NCBI GenBank assembly: GCA_964528575.1
Contig: CAZGTQ010000325.1
Location: 1-6,825, forward strand
Length of the DNA stretch: 6,825 nucleotides
DNA from: CAZGTQ01 sp964528575
Lineage (GTDB): Bacteria > Planctomycetota > UBA1135 > GCA-002686595
Direction: 5' to 3'
In this document: in pieces, positions 1 through 5,973 of the stretch
Layout: every line of letters starts with the position of its first letter
Numbering within the stretch: position 1 is the first letter of the stretch
Notes under the pieces: generated by a model
Databases searched by the model: none
Told to the model about the DNA's origin: nothing
What the model saw: the letters and a program-made list of their open reading frames with translations, nothing else
Made by a program: the position numbers and the translations under genes

Positions 1-3000
1 GCAGCGCCGCCCGCGCGCGCAACCGTCGCGGGCGCGGGACCCGGCGCGAGCGGGGCGAACGGCGCGAACGGGGCGAGCGCGCCGGCCGCGCCGGCCGCGC
101 CGCCGGAGCCCGCGCCGCTGCCGCGCATCGAGGTCGACCGACTCGCGTGGACCGACAACGAATTCACGTTCCTCGACGCGACGGTCGAGCCGCCGAAGTC
201 GATCGCGATCGACGACGTCGGCTTCGAGCTGACCGACCTCGCGCTCGGCGGCGCGGCGGGCGCGGCGTCGCCCGAGCCCGCGCGGCTACGCGCGTGGCTC
301 GCGTGGCCTGAGCTCGCGCGCGAGCTCGAGATCGCCGGCACGGTCGCGACGCGGCCCGATCCGCTCGCCGTCGACGTCGAGCTCGACGCGCGCGGCGCAG
401 GGCTCCGCACGGCACCGCTCGCGACGCTGCTCGCGCCGCTCGGGCTCGAGCCGGCGCTCGAGGACGGCGCGCTCGCGGCACGGATCGAGGCGCACGCGTC
501 ACGCACGCCCGACGGCTGGAGCGGCGCGTTCGCGCTGCGCGACGCGAGCCTCGCCGAGGGCGCGGACACGCTCGTCGCGTGCGACCTGGCGGCGCTCGAC
601 GACGTCGTGCTCGGCGCCGCGGGCGTCGACGTCGCGCAGATCGCGATCGAAGCGCCGCGGCTGCGGGTCGAGCGCGACGCGCAGGGCGGCATCGTCGCGC
701 TCGGCGTGCGGCTCGCTCCGGGATCGCCACCGGCGAGCGCGCCCGCGCCCGAGGCGGCCGGGAACGAAGCTCCACCGCAGCCGAGCGGAGCGCCCGCGGA
801 GCTCCCCCACTTCGCGCTCGCTCTCCTGCGTCTCGAGCGCGGGCGCATCGACTGGATCGACCGCGCCGCCGCGGACGAGCCGATCGCGTTGACGCTGCTG
901 GGCGACGCGCGCCTCGAGGGGCTCTCGCTCGAGCGCGACGCGCCCGAAGCGCGCTTCGAGGGACGGCTCGGCGTCGAGGGCGTCGTCGGCGAGGCGCGCG
1001 CGGCCGGCACGTTGCGACCGCACCCCGACGCGCTCGCGCTGACCGCGGAGCTCGACGCGCGCGAGCTGTCGGGCGAAGTGATCGGGATGTACGCGCCCGC
1101 GGGCGTGTCGGTCCGGCTGCGCGACGGCCGCGCGCACGCGCGCGTCGAAGCGTCGCTCGAGCGGACCGAAGGCGCGTCGCGCGCCGCGCGCTTCGTGTTG
1201 AGCGACGTCGCGCTCGTCGAGGGCGACGGCGAGGAGCCGCTCCTCGCGCTGCGCGAGGTCGTCGCGCGCGCGCCGCGGCTCGACGCGGAGGCGGTCGTCG
1301 TCGACGAGCTCGCCGTGCGCGGCCTCGAGCTCGCGGTCGAGCGCACCGCGAGCGGCGGCTGGAACGCGCTCGGCATCGCGCTCGAGCCGGCGCCGGACGA
1401 GGCGAGCGGCGCGGAGCCTGGCGCGCCGCGGACACCGGACGCGCAGGACGCGACGGCGGACGCGGCGCCGAGCGCACCGGCTCGCGCTCCCGCTCGCGCT
1501 CCCGTGACGCCGGGGCGTGGCGACGCGCCGGCCGTGCGGGTCGAGACGCTCGAGCTCGAGCTCGCGCGCCTCGTCGTGCGCGACGCGGCGCCGGGCGCGG
1601 AGCCGCTCGAGCTGTCGCTGCGGCTCACGAACGAGACGCCGCTCCTGCTCGACGTCGACGAGCCGGAGTCGTCGCCACCGCTCGAGTTGCTCATCGAGGG
1701 CGCGGCGCTGCCGATCGCTTCCGAGCTCGCCGTGACGATCACCGCGCGTCCGTTCGCGGCGGAGCCGGAGCTCGACGCGACGTTCGCGGCGCGCGGGCTG
1801 TCGGGGACGGGGCTCACCGCGGCGCTGCCGGCGCTCGCAGAGCGCATCGACGGCGCGGGGCTCGAAGGCGGCGTCGCGAGCGGCAAGCTGAGCGCGTCGC
1901 TCGAGGCGCGCCGGCGCGGAGCGGTCGGCTTCGCGCTCGCGAACGGCTTCGGGCTGCGCCTCGCGCTCGAGGAGCTCGCGCTGCGCGCACAGCCGGACGG
2001 CGACGTGCTGGCGGGCCTCGACGCGCTGCGGGTCGACGTGCGGCGGTTCGTGCCGCGGACGGGCGACGTGCACGTCTCGTCGATCGAGCTCGTGCGCCCG
2101 CGCGGGCTCGTCGTGCGCCGCGACGACGGCGTGCACGCGCTCGGGCTCGTGCTGAAGCTGCCGGAGGGGGACGTGCCGGCGCCGGCGGAGACGAGCGGGC
2201 CGCTCGTGCCGGTCGAGCCGCGCGTGCCGGTCGCCGCGAGCGCGCCGGCTGCGTCGGCTGATCCGGCTGCGCCGGCTGCGTCGGCTGCGCCAGAGGATGA
2301 CGAGCCGGCCTCGGAGCTGCGCATCGACGAGATCCTGGTGTCGGGCATCGACCTCACGATCGTCGACGAGACGGTGGACCCGCCGACGCGGATTCCGCTC
2401 ACCGGCCTCGAGGCGCAGATGCGCAGCTTCACGACGCGCGCGCTGCGCGAGCCCCTGCCGATCACGTTCAGCGCGTACCTATCGGCGGGGAACGTGCCGC
2501 TGCCGATCGCGGCCGAGTCCCGCTCGTTGCTCGGCGGGATCATGTCGCGTGCGGGCGCCATCGTCACGGGCGGCGGCGGCGCGACGGAGCTCGAGGAGCG
2601 GCCGGTGTTCGCCGAGATCGCGCTCTCCGGCCGCCTCGCGCTCTACCCGCACCTCGAGGGCTGGATGCGCCTGACGGTGACGGGCTTCGAGCTGACGAGC
2701 GTGCGCGGCACGGCCAAGCAGGCGAACGTCGACATCGGCTCGGGCGTGTTGGACACGCGCGTCTCGGCGCGCTTCCGCGGCACGCAGGGCATCGCGATCG
2801 ACACGCGCACGACGCTGCGGCAGCTCTCGCTGTCGGAGCAGCCCGGCGGGCCGATCTCGAGCACGCTGAGGTTGCCCGCGCCGCTCGACACCGTGCTGTT
2901 CGTGCTCGAGAACGAGAACGGCGAGCAGGTGATCCCGGTCAGCGTCACGCTCGATGAGAACGCGGTCGGCACCGGTCAGGTCACGACGGCGGTGGTGAAG

Positions 3001-3747
3001 GCGCTCTCGACGATGATCGCGTCGGCGGTGGCGGCCTCGCCGCTGCGCCTCGCGGGCACGGTGACCGACGTGACGCGCATCGGTCCGCTCGGCGACGTGA
3101 CGGACTTCGTCGGCGGGATCTTCGGCCTGGGACCGGGCGAGGACCTGGCGACGTTCGCGCGCTCGCTCGAGTTCGCCGAGGGCGACGTGCACCTGGTGAG
3201 CCGCGAGCGCGAGAAGCTCGCCGCGCTGCGCGAGCTGCTCGAGGACGACGAGGACGTCGTGGTGACGCTCGCGCACGAGCTCGGCGAGAGCGACGTACGC
3301 CGCGCGCAGGTGCTCGCGAATCCCGATCCCGAGGAGACGCGCCGTCTCGCCGCGCGGCTGCGGCGCCAGCGCGACGAGGCGGTGCGGCTGCGCGATGAGG
3401 CGGCGGCCGAGGCGCGCGCGCAGCTCGCCGTCGGGCTCGAGGACGGGGCCGCGCTCGCGCTCGAGCGCGTGCGCGCGCTGGACCGCGAGCTCGGGCTGAC
3501 GGAGGCGTCGCTCGATTCCGTGTACGCGCTCTTGCGGCCGGGGGCCGAGCGGCGCTCGGACCAGCGCGTGCGCGAGGCGGTGCTCGCGATCGGTCAGCGG
3601 CGCCTCGAGGCGGTGCGCGCGGTGCTCGTCGAGGGGCTGGACGAGGAGGTGGCGCAGCGTGTCGAGCTGCGTCGTGCGCGGCTCGAGGTGGCGAAGGGAG
3701 CCCAGAGCGGCGTCGTGCGCGCGGTGCCGCGCGAAGCGGAGGAGTGA
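1..3747 (+). CDS. Large multi-module DUF748 / AsmA-like envelope protein, 5' end outside window
   Basis: The frame is open from base 1 to the TGA at 3745-3747, giving 1248 visible codons; the true start lies upstream. There is no Met before residue 203, but the coding pattern and domain signatures run uninterrupted from residue 42, so the Met at 607 is internal. Seen: four related segments starting near residues 42, 268, 510 and 771, each opening like 'RIDEILVSGIDLTIVDE' followed by 'P..I.L..L'. Three of them close with a 'L.VERTASGGWNALGIAL'-like motif (219-238, 442-461, 700-719). Ala/Pro linkers separate them (1-40, 240-267, 463-509, 722-769). Residues about 999-1035 and 'LEFAEGDVHL' (1056-1065) match the usual DUF748 C-terminal region; a charged, helical Arg/Glu-rich tail follows to 1248. 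DUF748 belongs to the AsmA-like superfamily of envelope proteins, several of which are implicated in inter-membrane lipid transport. Role here is inferred: periplasmic or envelope-spanning, with an N-terminal anchor out of view. The exact substrate is unknown. Confidence 0.75.
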   Translation, partial: AAPPARATVAGAGPGASGANGANGASAPAAPAAPPEPAPLPRIEVDRLAWTDNEFTFLDATVEPPKSIAIDDVGFELTDLALGGAAGAASPEPARLRAWLAWPELARELEIAGTVATRPDPLAVDVELDARGAGLRTAPLATLLAPLGLEPALEDGALAARIEAHASRTPDGWSGAFALRDASLAEGADTLVACDLAALDDVVLGAAGVDVAQIAIEAPRLRVERDAQGGIVALGVRLAPGSPPASAPAPEAAGNEAPPQPSGAPAELPHFALALLRLERGRIDWIDRAAADEPIALTLLGDARLEGLSLERDAPEARFEGRLGVEGVVGEARAAGTLRPHPDALALTAELDARELSGEVIGMYAPAGVSVRLRDGRAHARVEASLERTEGASRAARFVLSDVALVEGDGEEPLLALREVVARAPRLDAEAVVVDELAVRGLELAVERTASGGWNALGIALEPAPDEASGAEPGAPRTPDAQDATADAAPSAPARAPARAPVTPGRGDAPAVRVETLELELARLVVRDAAPGAEPLELSLRLTNETPLLLDVDEPESSPPLELLIEGAALPIASELAVTITARPFAAEPELDATFAARGLSGTGLTAALPALAERIDGAGLEGGVASGKLSASLEARRRGAVGFALANGFGLRLALEELALRAQPDGDVLAGLDALRVDVRRFVPRTGDVHVSSIELVRPRGLVVRRDDGVHALGLVLKLPEGDVPAPAETSGPLVPVEPRVPVAASAPAASADPAAPAASAAPEDDEPASELRIDEILVSGIDLTIVDETVDPPTRIPLTGLEAQMRSFTTRALREPLPITFSAYLSAGNVPLPIAAESRSLLGGIMSRAGAIVTGGGGATELEERPVFAEIALSGRLALYPHLEGWMRLTVTGFELTSVRGTAKQANVDIGSGVLDTRVSARFRGTQGIAIDTRTTLRQLSLSEQPGGPISSTLRLPAPLDTVLFVLENENGEQVIPVSVTLDENAVGTGQVTTAVVKALSTMIASAVAASPLRLAGTVTDVTRIGPLGDVTDFVGGIFGLGPGEDLATFARSLEFAEGDVHLVSREREKLAALRELLEDDEDVVVTLAHELGESDVRRAQVLANPDPEETRRLAARLRRQRDEAVRLRDEAAAEARAQLAVGLEDGAALALERVRALDRELGLTEASLDSVYALLRPGAERRSDQRVREAVLAIGQRRLEAVRAVLVEGLDEEVAQRVELRRARLEVAKGAQSGVVRAVPREAEE
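79..102. repeat. 9-bp tandem repeat in Ala/Pro linker
   Basis: The unit GCGCCGGCC occurs twice in tandem plus six bases of a third copy. It is in frame and encodes alternating Ala-Pro-Ala, extending the first low-complexity linker of the DUF748-like protein. It is a simple coding repeat likely to vary in length by replication slippage. Confidence 0.6.
1480..1503. repeat. 12-bp perfect tandem duplication in linker
   Basis: GCTCGCGCTCCC is present twice back to back and encodes ARAPARAP within the third Ala/Pro linker of the DUF748-like protein. The unit is a whole number of codons, so gain or loss keeps the frame. Confidence 0.7.
2242..2287. repeat. 19-bp direct repeat, 27-bp period, in linker
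   Basis: The 19-mer beginning GCGCCGGCTGCG occurs at 2242-2260 and again, identical, at 2269-2287. The offset of 27 bases is nine codons. The encoded linker reads APAASADPA then APAASAAPE. It is an in-frame duplication inside the linker preceding the last module of the DUF748-like protein. Confidence 0.7.
3738..3744 (+). promoter_or_regulatory. Ribosome binding site fixing GTG start at 3752
   Basis: GGAGGAG is a near-perfect Shine-Dalgarno sequence, followed by 7 nt and then GTG at 3752. It overlaps the last codons of the upstream gene, implying translational coupling. It decides for the GTG start over any upstream ATG in the same frame or the internal ATG at 3779. Confidence 0.75.
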
Positions 3748-3751
3748 GGGC

Positions 3752-4147
3752 GTGAGCGGTCGCGCGCTGCACCGCTGGATGGGCATCGGGACGGTGCTCG
3801 CCTTCGTGCTGACGGGCGCGTACCTGCGCATGCACGCGCCGCCGATCGCCGACGTCGACGCCGGGTATCGTGTGCTCTTGCGCTCGGGGCACATCTATCT
3901 CCTGTTCGCCGGCTTGATCAACGTCGCGTTCGGCTGCGGAACCGATCCGTTACGTCCCGGCCGTTGGCCGCGGCTGCGGCGATTCGCGTCGACGGCGGTG
4001 CTGGTCGCGCCGCCGCTCTTGCTGCTCGGTTTCTTCCTCGAGTCGGACGCGGCGGAGCTCGAGCGCCAGCTCACCCGGCTCGGCATCTACGCCGCGTTCG
4101 GCGGCGTCCTCCTGCACTTGTTCGCGTCCCGCGGCGAGGTCGCATGA
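3752..4147 (+). CDS. Small four-helix integral membrane protein, unknown function
   Basis: 131 residues from the GTG at 3752, chosen because of the strong GGAGGAG site 7 nt upstream and because it leaves only a 4-nt gap after the preceding stop. Four hydrophobic segments are visible at about residues 10-27, 48-63, 79-97 and 109-125. Between the first two is a polar stretch ending 'YRVLLRSGHIYLLFAGLINV', which looks like a conserved signature: Arg-Ser-x-His leading into helix 2. An Arg-rich cytoplasmic-type loop sits at 69-78. I recall similar small membrane proteins with an 'R..HIYLL' motif in proteobacteria, but no named family or function can be assigned. Its stop overlaps the DUF502 start (ATGA), so it sits in the middle of a three-gene envelope operon and probably works in or beside the inner membrane with its neighbours. 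Confidence 0.75.
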   Translation: MSGRALHRWMGIGTVLAFVLTGAYLRMHAPPIADVDAGYRVLLRSGHIYLLFAGLINVAFGCGTDPLRPGRWPRLRRFASTAVLVAPPLLLLGFFLESDAAELERQLTRLGIYAAFGGVLLHLFASRGEVA

Positions 4148-4773
4148 ACATCGTCACGCGCACGTTCATCAAGGGTCTCGTCGCGCTGCTCCCGATCACG
4201 GTGACGGCGTACGTGCTGTACTGGCTAGCGACGACGGCGGAGGGCGTGCTGGGCGCGGTGCTGCCGGACGCGCTGTACGTGCCCGGGATGGGGCTGGTCG
4301 CGGGCATCGCGCTCGTCTTCGTCGCCGGCGGGTTGATGAACACGTGGTTCGCGCAGCGGTTCGTCGCGCAGGGCGAGCGCTTGCTGAAGCACGTCCCGCT
4401 CGTGAAGACGCTCTACGGCTCGGTGCGCGACCTGATGGGCCTGTTCGGCGGCAGCGACCGCGCGGCGCACATGGACCAGGTCGTGCTCGTCGCGTTCGAG
4501 GACGGAGCGAGCCGGCTGCTCGGCTTCGTGACGCGCGAGGACCTCACGGTGCTCGGCCCGAGCGTCGCCGGCCACGTCGCGGTGTACCTGCCGATGAGCT
4601 ATCAGATCGGCGGTTTCACGCTCTTCGTCGAGCGCACGCGGCTGGAGCCGATCGACATGAGCGTCGAGGACGCGATGCGCTTCGCGGTGACGGCGGGCGT
4701 GTCGAGGGAGCGTGGGAACGCGACGCGGCGGGTCGGCGGCGCGACAGGAGCGCGGAGCGACGGTCAGCCGTAG
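4144..4773 (+). CDS. DUF502 family membrane protein
   Basis: 209 residues from the ATG at 4144, which overlaps the previous stop by 4 nt; a GCGAGG site lies 4 nt upstream. Two N-terminal transmembrane helices (about 8-29 and 48-69) are separated by the family-typical 'VPGMG' turn. They are followed by 'GERLLKHVPLVKTLYGSVRD' (77-96), the hallmark DUF502 segment ('GErll..iPlvr.iY..v'). Then come 'DQVVLVAF' (111-118), 'LGFVTRED' (126-133), a 'VAVYLPMS' strand (145-152) and 'PIDMSVEDAMRFAVTAGV' (169-186), again matching the family end. Length is normal for DUF502. The last about 20 residues are a low-complexity basic tail. Biochemical function is unknown; plant COV/LCV proteins are distant members. 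Here it closes an operon with a DUF748 protein, suggesting an envelope-homeostasis role (inference). Its last 10 bases overlap the convergent toxin gene. Confidence 0.9.
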   Translation: MNIVTRTFIKGLVALLPITVTAYVLYWLATTAEGVLGAVLPDALYVPGMGLVAGIALVFVAGGLMNTWFAQRFVAQGERLLKHVPLVKTLYGSVRDLMGLFGGSDRAAHMDQVVLVAFEDGASRLLGFVTREDLTVLGPSVAGHVAVYLPMSYQIGGFTLFVERTRLEPIDMSVEDAMRFAVTAGVSRERGNATRRVGGATGARSDGQP

Positions 4774-5186
4774 GCGGGCGAGCTCTCGGAGGCGCCGCCC
4801 TCCGACGCGTCGAAGTCCGATGCGAAGTCTTCGGCGCCGGGATCGCTCCTGCGGTGGCGGATCGCCGAGATCACGACGTGTCGTTCCCGACAGTTCATGC
4901 TCAGGCCGATCCGCAGTCCCCCGCTCTTGCCTCGGCCAGGCAGGTGCCAGCGCATCTTCAGGCGTTTGAAGGTGCCGCGTCCGCCGCCGAGCGGCACGAT
5001 GCTGCGCCCTTGGGCTCCGTCACAATCCGGACGTGCGGCGATGTAGTCACAGATGAAGCGCCGGATCCCATCTCGGATCGAGCCGTAGGCGGGCTTACCG
5101 AGCGTCTGCCGCAGGTGCGCGTTCGGCTTCCGTGCGGCCGAGCCGATGCTCCACCTCACGGAGCCCGGGTCGATTCCAGGTGCCAT
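4764..5186 (-). CDS. RelE/ParE-superfamily toxin (PanT position), partner of Panacea antitoxin
   Basis: 140 residues from the ATG at 5184-5186, preferred because AGGTGA lies 5 nt upstream. A GTG at 5193-5195, immediately after the antitoxin stop, would add three residues (143 aa). Seen: an N-terminal extension (1-34), a predicted helix 'GSIRDGIRRFICDYIAARPD' (35-54), then 'FKRLKMRW' (73-80), 'GRGKSGGLRI' (84-93) and 'HVVISAIRHRRS' (103-114). That order matches RelE/HigB/ParE toxins ('P..G...G.GG.rK.RW..GrGKSGG.R..y....'). Such toxins are usually ribosome-dependent mRNA endonucleases or gyrase inhibitors; which applies here cannot be told. The core is basic, the last 26 residues acidic. Antitoxin-first order and zero spacing are typical of a type II operon. 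Lower GC than neighbours suggests acquisition. A 14-bp repeat occurs within the gene. Confidence 0.65.
   Translation of the reverse strand: MAPGIDPGSVRWSIGSAARKPNAHLRQTLGKPAYGSIRDGIRRFICDYIAARPDCDGAQGRSIVPLGGGRGTFKRLKMRWHLPGRGKSGGLRIGLSMNCRERHVVISAIRHRRSDPGAEDFASDFDASEGGASESSPAYG
4786..4805 (+). terminator. Candidate hairpin downstream of DUF502 operon
   Basis: TCGGAGG (4786-4792), a 6-nt loop and CCTCCGA (4799-4805) form a perfect 7-bp GC-rich stem starting 13 nt after the DUF502 stop. There is no T-run after it, so it is not a classical intrinsic terminator; it could slow RNA polymerase or protect the 3' end. It lies inside the 3' coding end of the convergent toxin gene (the SEGGASES part), so it may be a by-product of codon use. 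Confidence 0.3.
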
Positions 5187-5195
5187 GGCGGTCAC

Positions 5196-5804
5196 CTACT
5201 CCCAAGCGACGAACGGCCCCGCCTCGGACTCCTCCATGTCCGCGACGAGGTCCGCGTCGTCATCCGTCAGATCATCGTCGTCTGGGTCGTGCAGCCGCTC
5301 GTCCTGCAGCGCCAGGAGCATGTCGATCGGCAACGGCACTCCTGTGGCTCTGGCCCCCTGCTCGTACGCCGCGATCCAACCGGGATTGTCGTGCGAGAAG
5401 CTCGAAGCGAACGCCGACGTCTCACCGGCGAACAGCGAACCCAGCTTCTTCGCAACCTGCCATTCCCGATCGGACAGGGCGCGACGCTCGTACTCTCGAC
5501 CGGCCCTCGTGAGGCGCAGCGGTCGAGCCATCCCGTCCCGCACCTGATCCGCCAGCCCGCGGTCCGCCAACTCGCGGACCAGCCGCTTCTGGTACTTCGC
5601 GATCACGGGCCCCTGCTGCAGCGCGACGTACGTGTTGTGGGTGAGGGTTTCGCCGAAGTCGCGCAACGCGATGAGGTCCGCAAAGAACAGCGCCTTCTGA
5701 AGGGCGACGATCTTCAGGCCTCCCTCACCGCCCAGAAGGACAGCCACCGCCGTCTCGACGAGTCGCAAAGACTTCTTCTCCGACGTGTCCTGGGAGTGCG
5801 GCAT
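5196..5804 (-). CDS. Panacea-domain (DUF4065/SocA-like) antitoxin, PanA type
   Basis: 202 residues from the ATG at 5802-5804, favoured because GAGG lies 9 nt upstream; an in-frame TTG at 5813 directly abuts that GAGG and is unlikely as a start. Seen: 'IVALQKALFFADLIALRDFG' (32-51) followed by 'YVALQQGPVIAKYQKRLV' (59-76). This is the Panacea signature: LQK-L-YFAD helix, then Y.A...GPV...Y. A basic helical region (94-121) and 'SFSHDNPGWIAA' (135-146) follow, the latter resembling the 'SH...gW..a' C-terminal motif of the family. The tail 168-202 holds 16 Asp/Glu in 35 residues. Panacea domains are established antitoxin modules that neutralise many unrelated toxins and include SocA. Here it lies first in a two-gene operon and presumably binds the RelE-like protein encoded next. 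Possible autoregulation is inferred from repeats at the promoter. Confidence 0.8.
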   Translation of the reverse strand: MPHSQDTSEKKSLRLVETAVAVLLGGEGGLKIVALQKALFFADLIALRDFGETLTHNTYVALQQGPVIAKYQKRLVRELADRGLADQVRDGMARPLRLTRAGREYERRALSDREWQVAKKLGSLFAGETSAFASSFSHDNPGWIAAYEQGARATGVPLPIDMLLALQDERLHDPDDDDLTDDDADLVADMEESEAGPFVAWE

Positions 5805-5814
5805 AGGCGCCAAC

Positions 5815-5818
5815 CTCG
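5815..5818 (-). promoter_or_regulatory. Ribosome binding site deciding antitoxin ATG start
   Basis: GAGG on the minus strand ends 9 nt before the ATG at 5804 but touches the alternative TTG at 5813. The spacing supports the ATG and removes three residues (MAP) from the longer reading. Confidence 0.55.
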
Positions 5819-5821
5819 ATC

Positions 5822-5851
5822 AGTATTGTGCGGCAAGGCCCGATCGGTCAA
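5822..5851 (-). promoter_or_regulatory. Candidate sigma70-like promoter of the toxin-antitoxin operon
   Basis: Reading the minus strand, TTGACC (5851-5846, 5 of 6 to TTGACA), an 18-nt spacer and AATACT (5827-5822, 4 of 6 to TATAAT, with the key A2 and T6) precede the antitoxin. A transcript would start near 5815-5817, giving a leader of only about 11-13 nt that barely contains the GAGG site. An octamer CGATCAGT (5817-5824) and its 7/8 match CGATCGGT (5841-5848) overlap the -10 and -35 and could be operator half sites. Confidence 0.4.
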
Positions 5852-5931
5852 ATGCGGGCTACGGCAAGAGCCGCCACAGCACAAGACCGTCCGTCTTCAG
5901 TCCGGTTGCGTTCGCGCCTCCCAAGAACCGA

Positions 5932-5971
5932 GAGCGCGACCTGCCCATTGCCCGTAGCGGGGCTCGCGCTC
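5932..5971 (-). terminator. Candidate hairpin just after the exported-protein gene
   Basis: GAGCGCGA (5932-5939) and TCGCGCTC (5964-5971) are perfect 8-bp complements separated by 24 nt. The spacer itself can form a small GCCC/GGGC stem at 5950-5963. The structure starts 2 nt beyond the stop of the minus-strand gene at 5974. It is followed on that strand by only a weak T-containing stretch (TCGGTTCTTGG), so it could be a poor intrinsic terminator separating this gene from the toxin-antitoxin operon. Confidence 0.35.
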
Positions 5972-5973
5972 CT

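Noticed and set aside
499..2136. Long antisense open frame opposite the DUF748-like gene
   Set aside because: Its translation is Arg/Glu/Ala/His-rich with no recognisable motif; it is the expected shadow of a GC-rich, strongly biased plus-strand gene whose own product has clear family signatures.
579..2261. Plus-strand open frame in another phase of the DUF748 gene
   Set aside because: Product is almost entirely Arg, Ala and Gly; a frame shadow.
2560..2590. Glycine-rich stretch (TGGGGATE) in the DUF748-like protein as a nucleotide-binding loop
   Set aside because: There is no following Lys-Ser/Thr and no Walker B; it is a flexible loop in a beta-rich protein.
2479..3894. 471-codon antisense open frame spanning the DUF748 end and the small membrane gene
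   Set aside because: Low-complexity, Arg/His/Leu-rich product crossing two plus-strand genes with good ribosome binding sites; high GC removes stop codons on both strands.
5164..5183. tRNA T-arm-like sequence (GGGTCGATTCC with partial stem) near the toxin start, which would suggest a tRNA 3' end attachment site
   Set aside because: The invariant T54 is G, the stem has a mismatch, there is no acceptor end or rest of a tRNA nearby, and the sequence is coding within the toxin.
4344..5957. 537-codon plus-strand open frame across DUF502 and the toxin-antitoxin operon
   Set aside because: It has no family signature and overlaps three genes with clear domains on their own frames; frame shadow.
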